Position numbers and translations under genes: made by a program. Shown here piece by piece: positions 35,774 through 44,233 of a stretch of 64,000 bases of DNA; positions within the stretch are counted from its first letter, which is position 1; the number at the start of each line of letters is the position of its first letter. The notes beneath the pieces are model-generated. The model searched no databases, had not been told where the DNA came from, and was given only the letters and a program-made list of their open reading frames with translations. Origin of the DNA: Ancylobacter koreensis (GTDB taxonomy: Bacteria; Pseudomonadota; Alphaproteobacteria; Rhizobiales; Xanthobacteraceae); the NCBI RefSeq assembly GCF_023016525.1, contig NZ_JALKCG010000006.1, positions 1 to 64,000 on the forward strand, in the 5' to 3' direction.

Positions 35774-36354
35774 TCCTGCTGATCGACAATTACGACAGCT
35801 TCGTCTTCAACGTGGCGCGCTACCTCGCGGAACTCGGCGAAGAGGTGGAGGTCGTGCGCAACGACGCCCTCGATATCGCGGCAATCGAGGCGCGCGCTCC
35901 GCAGGCGCTCATCATATCGCCGGGCCCCTGCTCACCCAACGAGGCCGGCGTCTCGCTCGACGCGGTGCGCGCGCTGTCGGGCCGTCTGCCCATTCTCGGC
36001 ATCTGCCTCGGGCACCAGTGCATCGGGCAGGCCTTCGGCGGGCACGTGGTGCGGGCAAAGGAGCCGATGCACGGGCGCGCCTCGCAGGTGCGCCATGGGG
36101 GAAGCGATGTGTTCGCCGGCCTGCCCTCCCCCTTCCCGGCCGGGCGCTACCATTCGCTCGCGGTGGAACTGGACGACGGATCGCCGCTCAAGGCCACCGC
36201 CTGGAGCGAGGACGGCGAGATCATGGGCCTCGCCCACCGCGCGCACCCGACTTTCGGCGTGCAGTTCCACCCCGAATCCGTGCTCACCCAGCACGGCTAC
36301 GACATCCTCGCCAATTTCCTCGCGCTGGCGCGCAGCCGGGAGAGCGCGGCGTGA
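35770..36354 (+). CDS. pabA: Aminodeoxychorismate synthase component II (glutamine amidotransferase)
   Basis: This is a 194-residue class I glutamine amidotransferase supplying ammonia to PabB. It starts MILLIDNYDSFVFNVARYL and carries the nucleophile Cys in GICLGHQCIGQAFGG and the His/Glu pair in FGVQFHPESVLTQHG. It overlaps pabB by four bases and the next gene by four (GTGA). The position between pabB and the lyase gene favours folate over tryptophan use, though such subunits can serve both synthases. Confidence 0.93.
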   Translation: MILLIDNYDSFVFNVARYLAELGEEVEVVRNDALDIAAIEARAPQALIISPGPCSPNEAGVSLDAVRALSGRLPILGICLGHQCIGQAFGGHVVRAKEPMHGRASQVRHGGSDVFAGLPSPFPAGRYHSLAVELDDGSPLKATAWSEDGEIMGLAHRAHPTFGVQFHPESVLTQHGYDILANFLALARSRESAA

Positions 36355-37139
36355 GCATCACCGTCTCCATCGAGGATCGCGGCTTCACCCTCGGCGACGG
36401 CGTGTTCGACACGGCGCTGGCGCTGGACGGACGCGTCTTCGCCCGCACCCGCCATGTCGACCGGCTGATCGCGGCCAGCACGGCGATCGGCATCGCTGTC
36501 GAGCGCGCGCTCGTCGAGAAGGCCATCGACGCTGCTCTGACCGACAAGCCGTCCATCCTCCGCACCACGCTGACGCGGGGCAGTGCGGCGCGCGGCCTTT
36601 GGCCGGCGAGCACCGGCGCGCCGACCATTGCGGTGACGACCGCGCCGTGGAGCCCCTCCCTCCTCGGCCAGCCGGCCCGGCTGATCACCGCCAGCGGGCG
36701 GCGCAACGAGTTCTCGCCCACCGCCAATCTGAAGACGCTCGGCTATCTCGACCACATACTCGCCGCGCGGGAAGCCGCCACGGCCGGCGTCGACGACGCG
36801 CTGATCCTCAACACGCGCGGCCGCGTCGCCTGCACCACCATCGCTAATCTCTTCGTGCTGATCGCCGGGCGGCTGATCACCCCCTCGCTGTCGGAGGGTT
36901 GCCTGCCGGGCATCATGCGCGCGCTGGTGATCGAGGCGGCGCCCGCCCTCGGCCTCGCGGTGGAAGAGCGCCCGCTGGCCCCCGCCGCGCTGATTGGCGC
37001 CGACGCGGTTTTCCTCACCAATTCCGTGCGCTTCCTGCGTCCGGTACGTTCGGTTGATGGATTTCTGCTTGGCACCGATACCGAGACCATTCAGAGCCTT
37101 CAAGACATCGTCCAGAGCGTTGCCGACAACGGCAGTTGA
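36351..37139 (+). CDS. pabC: Aminotransferase class IV, probable aminodeoxychorismate lyase
   Basis: This is a 262-residue fold-type IV PLP protein. Key parts are EDRGFTLGDGVFDT, the catalytic lysine in NLKTLGYLDHILA, and the PLP-phosphate-side segment GRVACTTIANLF. In well-known family members that segment contains a Glu (E. coli PabC TECCAANLF); here the position is Cys. The operon context (pabB-pabA-this gene) predicts release of pyruvate from aminodeoxychorismate to give p-aminobenzoate. A branched-chain or D-amino acid aminotransferase is the alternative. The start is GTG at 36351, overlapping the pabA stop. Confidence 0.85.
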   Translation: MSITVSIEDRGFTLGDGVFDTALALDGRVFARTRHVDRLIAASTAIGIAVERALVEKAIDAALTDKPSILRTTLTRGSAARGLWPASTGAPTIAVTTAPWSPSLLGQPARLITASGRRNEFSPTANLKTLGYLDHILAAREAATAGVDDALILNTRGRVACTTIANLFVLIAGRLITPSLSEGCLPGIMRALVIEAAPALGLAVEERPLAPAALIGADAVFLTNSVRFLRPVRSVDGFLLGTDTETIQSLQDIVQSVADNGS

Positions 37140-37261
37140 ACCAACGGATAAACTCGATTTTCCTGAAGAACATCCCAACGTGAAGGGACCATATTTTCGT
37201 CGCTTTCTGTCACACGTGCATTTTTCGTGGGAGATTAGCGCGTCTCGTCTACCGACTATTT

Positions 37262-37286
37262 GAAACCTTCCGGCGGGGACGGCGTT
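37262..37286 (+). promoter_or_regulatory. Possible sigma-EcfG-type promoter (one mismatch)
   Basis: The sequence reads GAAAC, 16 bases, CGTT, one mismatch from GGAAC-N16/17-CGTT. It is 31 bases before the DUF6600 start codon, a workable distance. Confidence 0.3.
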
Positions 37287-37317
37287 AGAAAGCACCGCAG
37301 AGCCGCCGGAGGTGCCC

Positions 37318-39342
37318 ATGCTTCGCTTCAATCGCCCCTTGCTCGTGGCCGGACTTGGCGCGAGCCTTCTCGCCAGCGTCGCGACGCTCCCCGCTTTGGC
37401 GCAGGACGCCCCGATCCGTCTGGCGCAGGCCGGCCCGCAGGACGCCGCCGCGACCATGGACGTCAACCTGTTCTACGACCAGCTCGGCCGCTTCGGCACC
37501 TGGGTGGCGCATCCCGATTATGACTACGTCTTCATCCCCGCCAATGTCGGCCCCGGCTGGCGCCCCTATCAGGAAGGGCGCTGGGTGTGGACCGAGCAAT
37601 ATGGCTGGTACTGGGAATCCTACGAGCCGTTCGGCTGGGCCACCTATCATTACGGCCGCTGGGGCTACGATCCCGCCTATGGCTGGTTCTGGGTACCCGG
37701 CGATACCTGGGCCCCGGCCTGGGTGACGTGGCGGCGCGGCGGCGGCCGCACGGGCTGGGCCCCGGTGGCGCCGGACCGGCCCGGCTTCGCCGTCGGCCAG
37801 CCGCAATATTACGCCCCGCCGGTGGCGGAGAGCTGGGTCTTCGTCGAGGATCGCTACATGGCGGAGGAAGACATCGCGATCCATGTCGCGCCGATCCCGC
37901 AGATCAACGTCTATCTCGCGGCCGCGCCGGACATCTACGAGCCGCGCTGGGATAACGGCTATTACGTCAATCGCGGCTTCGGCTACAGCGTCTACGACGC
38001 GCCGGTTCGCGAGCGGCTGGTGACGCGCGAAGTCTATTACGTCGACCGGCGCGACGACGTCTTCTTCGACGGGCGCGGCGGCCGGCTCGGCATCTACGCG
38101 CCGCGTCTCGACTTCGGCGGCCGGCTCGGCCCGCCGCCGCGCTATGTCCGCGACATCGAGCCCGACCGCCGCCCGCTGATCCGCCAATATGTGCGTGAAG
38201 AACGCGATGTGCCGGGGCTGCTCGCGCCGTCAGTCGCACTCCTGAACGTGCTTGACCCCAATGGCCGCCGCGATCTGCGCGAGCACCGCTTCGAGGATCC
38301 CGACCGCTACCGCCGGCAGGTGCGCGAACTGGAGCGCGACCGGGCCGACCGGCTGCGAGAGGAGCGCCGGCAGGCCGACGCGCGGTCAGACGTTTTCCAG
38401 CGCCAGCAGCGCGAGGCGATTGAAAAGCGCCGCGCGGCTTATGAGAAGCTGCGCGCCGGGCAGGCCGCCAAGGCCCAGCAGGTGGTCGACCGTGTAGAGA
38501 ACCAGCCCGGCCCGCGCCCCGGTGGTCCCGGCTCGCCCGGCACCAATCCGGCCCGCCCCGGTAGTCCCGCCGTCGTGCCGGGCGGCCCCCGTGCGCCCGG
38601 CACGACTCCCGGCGGACCCGGTGGCCCCGGCGCACAGGGCGTGAATCCGGGTGTTCCCGGTGCTCCCGGCGGCCCGAACAACGGTCCGGGCGACCGCGCC
38701 CGACCTGGCACGCCGCCCGGCGCGGTGCAGGACGGGGCGGGCGGCCCCGGCCCGGTTCCCGGACCTCGCCCGGCCGAGGCGCCCCCCGGCGCCGCCCCCC
38801 AGCCGCAGCAGGGCGAGGCGCAGCGCCGGCAGCAGGAGCGTCGCCAGCAGCAGGAAGCCGAAACCAAGCGTAAGCAGGAAGCGCAGCAGGAGCAGCAGCG
38901 CGCCCGCCAGCAACAGCAGCAGGACCGCGAGCGCCAGCGCGAGGCCGAACGTCAGCAGAACCAGCAGAAGCGCGATGCCCAGCAGGAGCAGCAGCGCGTC
39001 CGGCAGCAGGAGCGCCAGCAGAAGCAGCAGCAGACGGAACAGCAGCGCCGCGAGCGGCAAGAAGCGCAGAAGGAACAGCAGCGCGCGCGGCAGCAGCAGG
39101 TGCAGCAGCGCCAGCAGGGCGCGCAGCAGCCGCCGGGCGTGGGTGGGCCCCAGCGGCCGCCTCAGGCCGCGCCCGCGCTGGCCCGGCCCATGCCGGGCCA
39201 GCCGCAGCGCCCGCCTCAAGGACAGCCGCGCCCGCAAGGGGGCGCCCCCGGCGGCGGACCGGGCGGACCGGGAGGCGGAGCGGGCGGCCCCGGGGGCGGC
39301 AAGCCGCCGGGTCAGCCTCCCATGGTCCCCGGCGCGCAATAG
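37318..39342 (+). CDS. Secreted DUF6600 protein with Gln-rich coiled coil and Pro/Gly tracts
   Basis: This is a 674-residue predicted exported protein. A signal peptide (to ALAQD) is followed by a Trp/Tyr-rich DUF6600 domain at about 42-165 with repeated motifs (GRWVWTEQYGWYWESYEPFG, HYGRWGYDPAYGWFWVPGD). A mixed region follows to about residue 390, then a Pro/Gly tract (390-500), a Gln/Arg/Glu-rich coiled coil (500-605) and a final Pro/Gly tail. GGAGG lies 5 bases before the ATG at 37318; a GTG two codons earlier is less likely. The function of DUF6600 is unknown; the aromatic repeats suggest carbohydrate or envelope binding. A shared terminator follows. Confidence 0.85.
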   Translation: MLRFNRPLLVAGLGASLLASVATLPALAQDAPIRLAQAGPQDAAATMDVNLFYDQLGRFGTWVAHPDYDYVFIPANVGPGWRPYQEGRWVWTEQYGWYWESYEPFGWATYHYGRWGYDPAYGWFWVPGDTWAPAWVTWRRGGGRTGWAPVAPDRPGFAVGQPQYYAPPVAESWVFVEDRYMAEEDIAIHVAPIPQINVYLAAAPDIYEPRWDNGYYVNRGFGYSVYDAPVRERLVTREVYYVDRRDDVFFDGRGGRLGIYAPRLDFGGRLGPPPRYVRDIEPDRRPLIRQYVREERDVPGLLAPSVALLNVLDPNGRRDLREHRFEDPDRYRRQVRELERDRADRLREERRQADARSDVFQRQQREAIEKRRAAYEKLRAGQAAKAQQVVDRVENQPGPRPGGPGSPGTNPARPGSPAVVPGGPRAPGTTPGGPGGPGAQGVNPGVPGAPGGPNNGPGDRARPGTPPGAVQDGAGGPGPVPGPRPAEAPPGAAPQPQQGEAQRRQQERRQQQEAETKRKQEAQQEQQRARQQQQQDRERQREAERQQNQQKRDAQQEQQRVRQQERQQKQQQTEQQRRERQEAQKEQQRARQQQVQQRQQGAQQPPGVGGPQRPPQAAPALARPMPGQPQRPPQGQPRPQGGAPGGGPGGPGGGAGGPGGGKPPGQPPMVPGAQ

Positions 39343-39359
39343 GCACCGTCCGAATGAAA

Positions 39360-39384
39360 AGAGCCCCGGCACTGCCGGGGCTCT
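39360..39384. terminator. Bidirectional terminator between DUF6600 gene and leuA
   Basis: An AGAGCCCCGGC / GCCGGGGCTCT stem with an ACT loop is preceded by GAAAA and lies between convergent genes. The A-run serves as a T-tract on the minus strand. Confidence 0.8.
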
Positions 39385-39416
39385 CGTCCTTCAATCGCGC
39401 GTCGGACGCGCGAGGA

Positions 39417-40982
39417 TCACTCGGCGGCGGGCTGGGCCTGCGCGTTCAGGCTGTTGCGCTTGGTCGCCAGCTTGTTGAGGGCGATGATGTAGGCCTGCGC
39501 CGAGGCGACCAGCGTGTCGGGGTCGGAACCGCGCCCGGTCACCGCCTTGTCGCCGTCCTCCAGCCGCACAGACACTTCCGCCTGCGCGTCCGTGCCCTCG
39601 GTGACGGCGTGGACCTGATAGAGCGCCAGCTTCGCCTCATGCGGGACGATGGCCTTGATGCAGTTGAACACCGCGTCCACCGGGCCGTTGCCCTCGCATT
39701 CCTCGGTCACGAGGACGCCGTCCACCTTCATCTTCATGGTGGCGCGCTGCGGGCCGTGGCTGCCGGCGATGACGCTCAGCGAGATCAGCTTCATGCGGTC
39801 ATGCGCGGCGGCGATCTCGTGATCGACCAGCGCCTCGATGTCCTCGTCATAGACCACCTTCTTGCGGTCGGCGAGTTCCTTGAAGCGGCTGAAGGCGTCG
39901 TTCAGCGCGTTCTCGCCCAGCTCGTAGCCCAGCGCCTTCAGCTTGTCGCGGAACGCGGCGCGGCCGGAATGCTTGCCCATCACCAGCGAGGTCTTCGACA
40001 CGCCGACGCTGTCGGGGGTCATGATCTCGTAGGTGGTGTTGTTCTTGAGCATGCCGTCCTGATGGATGCCGCTCTCATGGGCGAAGGCGTTCCGGCCGAC
40101 GATGGCCTTGTTGTACTGCACCGGGAAGGACGTCACCGCCGAGACCAGCTTGGAGGCGCGGGTCAGCATGGTCGCCTCGATGCCGGTGGCGAAGGGCAGC
40201 ACGTCGCCGCGCGTCTTGATCGCCATCACCACCTCTTCCAGCGCCGCGTTGCCCGCGCGCTCGCCGAGGCCGTTGATGGTGCATTCGATCTGCCGCGCGC
40301 CGCCGGCTAGCGCCGCCAGCGAATTGGCGACGGCGAGGCCGAGATCGTCGTGGCAATGGGCGGAGAAGATAATCTGCTCGCCGTTCGGCACCCGCTCCAT
40401 GATGTAGGCACGCACCTGGCGGAACATCGCCTCGTATTCGGTGGGCGTGGCGTAGCCGACCGTGTCGGGCAGGTTGATGGTGGTGGCGCCGGCCTTCACC
40501 GCCGTCTCGACGCAGCGCTGGAGGTAGTCGATCGGCGTGCGGGTGGCGTCCATCGCAGACCATTCCACATTGTCGACGAGGTTGCGCGCCTGCGTCACCG
40601 TGGCGGTGATGATGTCGATCACCTGATCCTGCGTCTTGCGCATCTGGTGTTCGAGATGGATCGGCGAGGTCGACACGAAGGTGTGGATGCGCGGGCGGTG
40701 CGCGTGCTTCACCGCCTCGCCGGCGCGGGCGATGTCGGCGGGAATGGCGCGGGCGAGGCCGGCGACGGTCGCACGCTTGGTGCGGCGGGCGATCTCGGCG
40801 ACGCTCTCGAAATCACCGTTCGAGGCGATGGGGAAGCCGGCCTCGATGACATCGACGCCCATGGTGTCGAGCAGCTCGGCAACCTCCAGCTTCTCCTCCA
40901 GCGTCATGGAGGCGCCGGGGCACTGTTCGCCGTCGCGCAGCGTGGTGTCGAAAATGACGACGCGGTCGTGGTCGATGGACAT
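39417..40982 (-). CDS. leuA: 2-isopropylmalate synthase
   Basis: This is a 521-residue enzyme condensing acetyl-CoA with 2-oxoisovalerate, the first committed step of leucine synthesis. It shows the TIM-barrel opening FDTTLRDGEQCPGASM, the metal-binding HCHDDLGLAVANS, and the GERAGNAALEEVVMAI signature. The C-terminal regulatory domain (from about residue 390) is present, so leucine feedback is likely. The long upstream gap holds a leucine-rich leader peptide, which suggests translational/transcriptional attenuation as well. Confidence 0.96.
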   Translation of the reverse strand: MSIDHDRVVIFDTTLRDGEQCPGASMTLEEKLEVAELLDTMGVDVIEAGFPIASNGDFESVAEIARRTKRATVAGLARAIPADIARAGEAVKHAHRPRIHTFVSTSPIHLEHQMRKTQDQVIDIITATVTQARNLVDNVEWSAMDATRTPIDYLQRCVETAVKAGATTINLPDTVGYATPTEYEAMFRQVRAYIMERVPNGEQIIFSAHCHDDLGLAVANSLAALAGGARQIECTINGLGERAGNAALEEVVMAIKTRGDVLPFATGIEATMLTRASKLVSAVTSFPVQYNKAIVGRNAFAHESGIHQDGMLKNNTTYEIMTPDSVGVSKTSLVMGKHSGRAAFRDKLKALGYELGENALNDAFSRFKELADRKKVVYDEDIEALVDHEIAAAHDRMKLISLSVIAGSHGPQRATMKMKVDGVLVTEECEGNGPVDAVFNCIKAIVPHEAKLALYQVHAVTEGTDAQAEVSVRLEDGDKAVTGRGSDPDTLVASAQAYIIALNKLATKRNSLNAQAQPAAE

Positions 40983-41073
40983 GGTGAGGCTTCCTTCTCG
41001 GCGTCCTGCGGCCGGGAGCTCGTGGGCTGCGTCCGGCGCGAATGGTCTGGTCGGCAGATGGTGGAGGCGTCGT

Positions 41074-41114
41074 CCCCTGAGCGCCCAGGCATAAGCCCGG
41101 CCGGCCCTCAGGGG
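41074..41114 (-). promoter_or_regulatory. Hairpin overlapping the leuA leader stop codon
   Basis: Perfect inverted arms CCCCTGAG and CTCAGGGG enclose a GC-rich inner region. The leader's TGA stop lies inside the first arm. A second hairpin (CCTGC / GCAGG) lies just upstream in the leader. The location fits an attenuator, but no T-tract follows, so the mechanism may not be a simple terminator. Confidence 0.45.
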
Positions 41115-41209
41115 CGGCTAAGAAGGAGGCCGGACGCGAGCAGAACCTGCCCCGTGAGCCGCAGGGCGGCCGGGGTCGCGGCAAAGCGGCGGGCGGACGA
41201 TATCGTCAC
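41108..41209 (-). CDS. Putative leuA leader peptide
   Basis: This 33-residue open frame starts with GTG and ends near the hairpin at 41074-41114. It reads V-T-I-S-S, then a Leu-rich end: ALRLTGQVLLASGLLLSRP, including runs of two and three leucines just before the stop. It lies about 125 bases upstream of leuA. Leucine-rich leaders are the sensing element of leucine attenuators in proteobacteria. No strong ribosome site is visible, so the start is tentative. Confidence 0.55.
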   Translation of the reverse strand: MTISSARRFAATPAALRLTGQVLLASGLLLSRP

Positions 41210-41306
41210 GGCGGCTCTCGCGAGGTTGCTCTCTGTGCGGGTGTTTACCCGAGTGCGGGTCGGACGGCAAGGGAGAACGCCCGAGCGCCCTCCCCCTTGC
41301 CTGCCC

Positions 41307-42890
41307 TCAGTGCCCGCCGCCCCCGCCCGCGCCGCGCGCGGGTCGGCTCATGAGCGGCGAGGCGACGAGCAGCAGCGCGAACAGCACGGTGAGCCCGAGG
41401 AAGACATCGGCGAACGCCATCACCTCGGCCTGAATGCGCACCTGCCCGGCCATCTTCTTCAGCGCCGCGACCTGCGCGTCCGAGCCCAGCGCACCGAGCG
41501 CCTTCGTCATCGAATCCAGCCGCTCGACGGCGACGCCGTTCGCCCATTGCACGTTCTCGTGCAGGCGGGCGAGATGCAGGTCCCAGCGGTCGTTGAGCAC
41601 GGTATTGATCAGCGCCAGCCCGACCGCGCCGCCGAGATTGCGCATGAGGTTGAACAGGCCCGAGGCGTTCTTGAGCTGCGCCGGCGGCAGGGTGCCGAGC
41701 GAGATGTTGTTGACCGGGATCATCGCCATCATGATGCCGACGCCGCGCAGGATCTGGGGAACGAGCAGCTCCCAGAAGTCCCAGTCCTTGGTCAGCCCCG
41801 TGACCTGCCAGGTGCCGACCGCGAAGGCGCCGAAGCCGAAGGCGATCATGGCGCGCGGATCGACCTTGCCCATCAGCCGGCCGGCAATGGGCGCGCACAG
41901 GAACATCGCGAGGCCCGAGACGAACATGGTCTCGCCGATCATCAGCGCCGAGTAGCCGCGCACCCGCGCCAGATAGAGCGGGTAGAGATAGGTCAGCCCG
42001 TAGAGGCCGATGCCGACGACGAAGGAGAAGGCCGACCCGACCGAGAAATTGCGGTTGGCGAACGCGCGCAGGTCGACCACCGGTTCGCGCGCCATGAACA
42101 CCCGGGCGAAGAAGGCCACCGCCGAAACGACGCCGACGATCGCGAAGAGGAATATCCACTGGTCCTCGAACCAGTCATTGGTCGGCCCCTCCTCCAGCAC
42201 GAATTCGAGGCTGCCGAGGAAGCCGGCCATGAAAAGTAGCCCCCACCAGTCGAAACGGTCGAGCAGCGCGAAGTCCGGCTCGTCGAAATCGACCAGCGTC
42301 ACCGTGGTGATGATCACGAAGATGCCGGGAATGATGTTGACGAGAAACAGCCAGTGCCAGGAGAACAGGTCGGTGAGATAGCCGCCGATGGTCGGGCCGA
42401 TGGTTGGCGCCAGCGTCGCCACGAGCCCGATCAGCGGGGTGACGACCGACTGCTTCTCGCGCGGGAACACCGAATAGGCGGCGGCGAACACGGTCGGGAT
42501 CATGCCGCCGCCGAGGAAGCCCTGCAGCGCGCGGTAGATGATCATCTCGTGGATCGAGGTCGCCGTCGCGCACATGAAGCTCATGACGGTGAAGCCGACC
42601 GCCGACGCGGCGAACAGCCAGCGGGTCGACAACGCCCGCGACAGGAAGCCGGAGAGCGGGATCATCACCACCTCGGCGATGAGGTAGCTCGTCTGCACCC
42701 AGGAAATCTCGTCCGAGGAGGCGGCGAGGCCCGCCTGGATCTCGGAGAGCGAGGCCGAGACGATCTGGATGTCCAGGATCGCCATGAACATGCCGAACAC
42801 CATGCACAGGAAGGCGAACATGCGCCGTCCTTCGCTGGAGGCCGCGCGCGGCGCCGCTCCCGGTGCTGATCCCGCTGTGATGTCGGACAT
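41307..42890 (-). CDS. emrB: DHA2-family (EmrB-type) MFS efflux transporter
   Basis: This is a 527-residue, 14-helix drug:H+ antiporter. It shows LDIQIVSASLSEIQAGL, SWVQTSYLIAEVVMIPLSGF (motif D2-like), motif A-type GRLMGKVDPRAM, and LFNLMRNLGGAVGLALINTV of the DHA2/EmrB class. The open frame extends upstream, but the ATG at 42890 gives the family N-terminus. It follows the EmrA-type adaptor gene by 13 bases and acts with it and an outer-membrane channel to export hydrophobic toxicants. It is controlled by the divergent TetR gene. Confidence 0.93.
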   Translation of the reverse strand: MSDITAGSAPGAAPRAASSEGRRMFAFLCMVFGMFMAILDIQIVSASLSEIQAGLAASSDEISWVQTSYLIAEVVMIPLSGFLSRALSTRWLFAASAVGFTVMSFMCATATSIHEMIIYRALQGFLGGGMIPTVFAAAYSVFPREKQSVVTPLIGLVATLAPTIGPTIGGYLTDLFSWHWLFLVNIIPGIFVIITTVTLVDFDEPDFALLDRFDWWGLLFMAGFLGSLEFVLEEGPTNDWFEDQWIFLFAIVGVVSAVAFFARVFMAREPVVDLRAFANRNFSVGSAFSFVVGIGLYGLTYLYPLYLARVRGYSALMIGETMFVSGLAMFLCAPIAGRLMGKVDPRAMIAFGFGAFAVGTWQVTGLTKDWDFWELLVPQILRGVGIMMAMIPVNNISLGTLPPAQLKNASGLFNLMRNLGGAVGLALINTVLNDRWDLHLARLHENVQWANGVAVERLDSMTKALGALGSDAQVAALKKMAGQVRIQAEVMAFADVFLGLTVLFALLLVASPLMSRPARGAGGGGGH

Positions 42891-42903
42891 GGCGGCCTCC
42901 GGC

Positions 42904-44106
42904 CTAGTCGGCGGTGCGCGTATCGACGGTGGCGACCACCGACATGCCCGGCCGCAGCTCGGCCTTGGCGCGGGCGGCGGCGTCGAGCTCGATGCGCACC
43001 GGCACGCGCTGGACGATCTTGGTGAAGTTGCCGGTCGCATTCTCCGGCGGCAGCAGGCTGAACACCGAGCCCGAGGCCGGCGCCACGCTCACCACCCGGC
43101 CGTGGAAATCCTCGTCCGGATAGGCGTCGACCTCGACATGAACGGTCTGGCCCGCATGCAGCGCGCCGAGTTGGGTTTCCTTGAAGTTCGCGTCGACATA
43201 GACCTGCGACAGCGGCACCAGCGCCGCCAGCCGCGTGCCGGCCTGAACCAGCTCGCCCACCTGCACGGCGCGGTTGCCGACGATGCCGTCGAAGGGCGCC
43301 TTCACCACGGTGAAGTCGAGATCGCGCTGGGCCTGGTCGCGAGCGGTGCGGTATTCGTCGAGCACGCGCGCCGCCTCGGTGCGCTGGGCGTCGAGCACGG
43401 CGATATTGGCCTGCGCCGAGGCCAGCGCGGCACGGGCGGCATCCACCGTCGCCTGCGCCTTGTCGCGGTCGGCGCGGGTGTTGTCGAGCGTGGCGCGGCT
43501 GGAATATTGCGACTTCACCAGCTCCGTCTGGCGGTCGAATTCGAGCTGCGTGCGGTTCAGCTCGGCCTCGTCGGCGACGAGCTGGGCCTTCGCCTGATCG
43601 ACGCCGGCCCGCGCCGCCTCGATCTGCTGGCCGAAGCGGTCGATGGCGGCCTGCTGGGTGGCGATCTTGCCTTCGGCGGCCTGCAGGGCGAGCCGGTAGT
43701 CACCATCGTCGATACGGGCGATGACGTCGCCGGCCTTCACCGGCTGGTTGGCGTCGACCTCCACCGCCACGATATGGCCGGCCACCTTGGCGGCCAGCAC
43801 CGAGGTGTCGGCGCCGACATAGGCATCGTCAGTGGAGACAAGGAAGCGCCCGGTGCGCCACCAGTCGAGCCCGTAATAGCCACCGCCCGCCAGTACCAGC
43901 GCCAGCACGGCGGCAATGACCACCCTGCGACGCGAGCGCGGACGGGCCGGTGCCTCCTCTGTGGCGGTGGCGGAAGCCTGGGGCGGTGCCGCCTCCCCTG
44001 CCGGTGACGCGGGGCCGGGCCGGCGCGAGGTGATCGGCACCGGCTCGCTGCCGCGCGGGCGATCCGCCCCGGCCTCGTCCACGATCTTGATATCTGCCTG
44101 AGCCAT
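42904..44106 (-). CDS. emrA: HlyD/EmrA-family membrane-fusion adaptor
   Basis: This is a 400-residue adaptor. A charged cytoplasmic N-terminus precedes one membrane helix (RRVVIAAVLALVLAGGGYYG, about 60-80). The lipoyl halves (STDDAYVGADTSVLAAKVAG and VVKAPFDGIVGNRAVQVGE) flank a long coiled coil (about 140-270), and a beta-barrel domain follows (YVDANFKETQLGALHAG). The ATG at 44106 has a GGAGGG ribosome site. It is first in the operon with emrB; the promoter contains the proposed TetR operators. Confidence 0.93.
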   Translation of the reverse strand: MAQADIKIVDEAGADRPRGSEPVPITSRRPGPASPAGEAAPPQASATATEEAPARPRSRRRVVIAAVLALVLAGGGYYGLDWWRTGRFLVSTDDAYVGADTSVLAAKVAGHIVAVEVDANQPVKAGDVIARIDDGDYRLALQAAEGKIATQQAAIDRFGQQIEAARAGVDQAKAQLVADEAELNRTQLEFDRQTELVKSQYSSRATLDNTRADRDKAQATVDAARAALASAQANIAVLDAQRTEAARVLDEYRTARDQAQRDLDFTVVKAPFDGIVGNRAVQVGELVQAGTRLAALVPLSQVYVDANFKETQLGALHAGQTVHVEVDAYPDEDFHGRVVSVAPASGSVFSLLPPENATGNFTKIVQRVPVRIELDAAARAKAELRPGMSVVATVDTRTAD

Positions 44107-44125
44107 GCCGCCCTCCGGTACGTCA

Positions 44126-44140
44126 ACTAAACCGTTCAGT
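44126..44140. promoter_or_regulatory. Likely TetR operator 1 (proximal to emrA)
   Basis: ACTAAACCGTTCAGT has the inverted arms CTAAAC and GTTCAG about a central C, one mismatch from perfect. It is 38 bases (centre to centre) from the perfect copy at 44164. Confidence 0.7.
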
Positions 44141-44153
44141 TCATTTCCTGCTT

Positions 44154-44181
44154 TACATATCAAACTAAACCGTTTAGTCAA
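44154..44181 (-). promoter_or_regulatory. Candidate emrAB promoter
   Basis: On the minus strand TTGACT and TATGTA are separated by 16 bases. Operator 2 overlaps the -35 and spacer, so a bound TetR dimer would block RNA polymerase. Confidence 0.55.
44164..44178. promoter_or_regulatory. Likely TetR operator 2 (perfect palindrome)
   Basis: ACTAAACCGTTTAGT is a perfect odd palindrome (CTAAAC-C-GTTTAG). It lies in the divergent emrA/tetR gap, 56 bases before the tetR start. Confidence 0.75.
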
Positions 44182-44233
44182 CTGCTTTGACAAAAGAGGC
44201 CGGATCGCCCTATCAGGAGGCCGGGAGACAGCA

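Noticed and set aside
40350..42239. 629-residue plus-strand frame spanning leuA and emrB
   Set aside because: It overlaps two well-supported genes on the other strand and has no recognisable domain.
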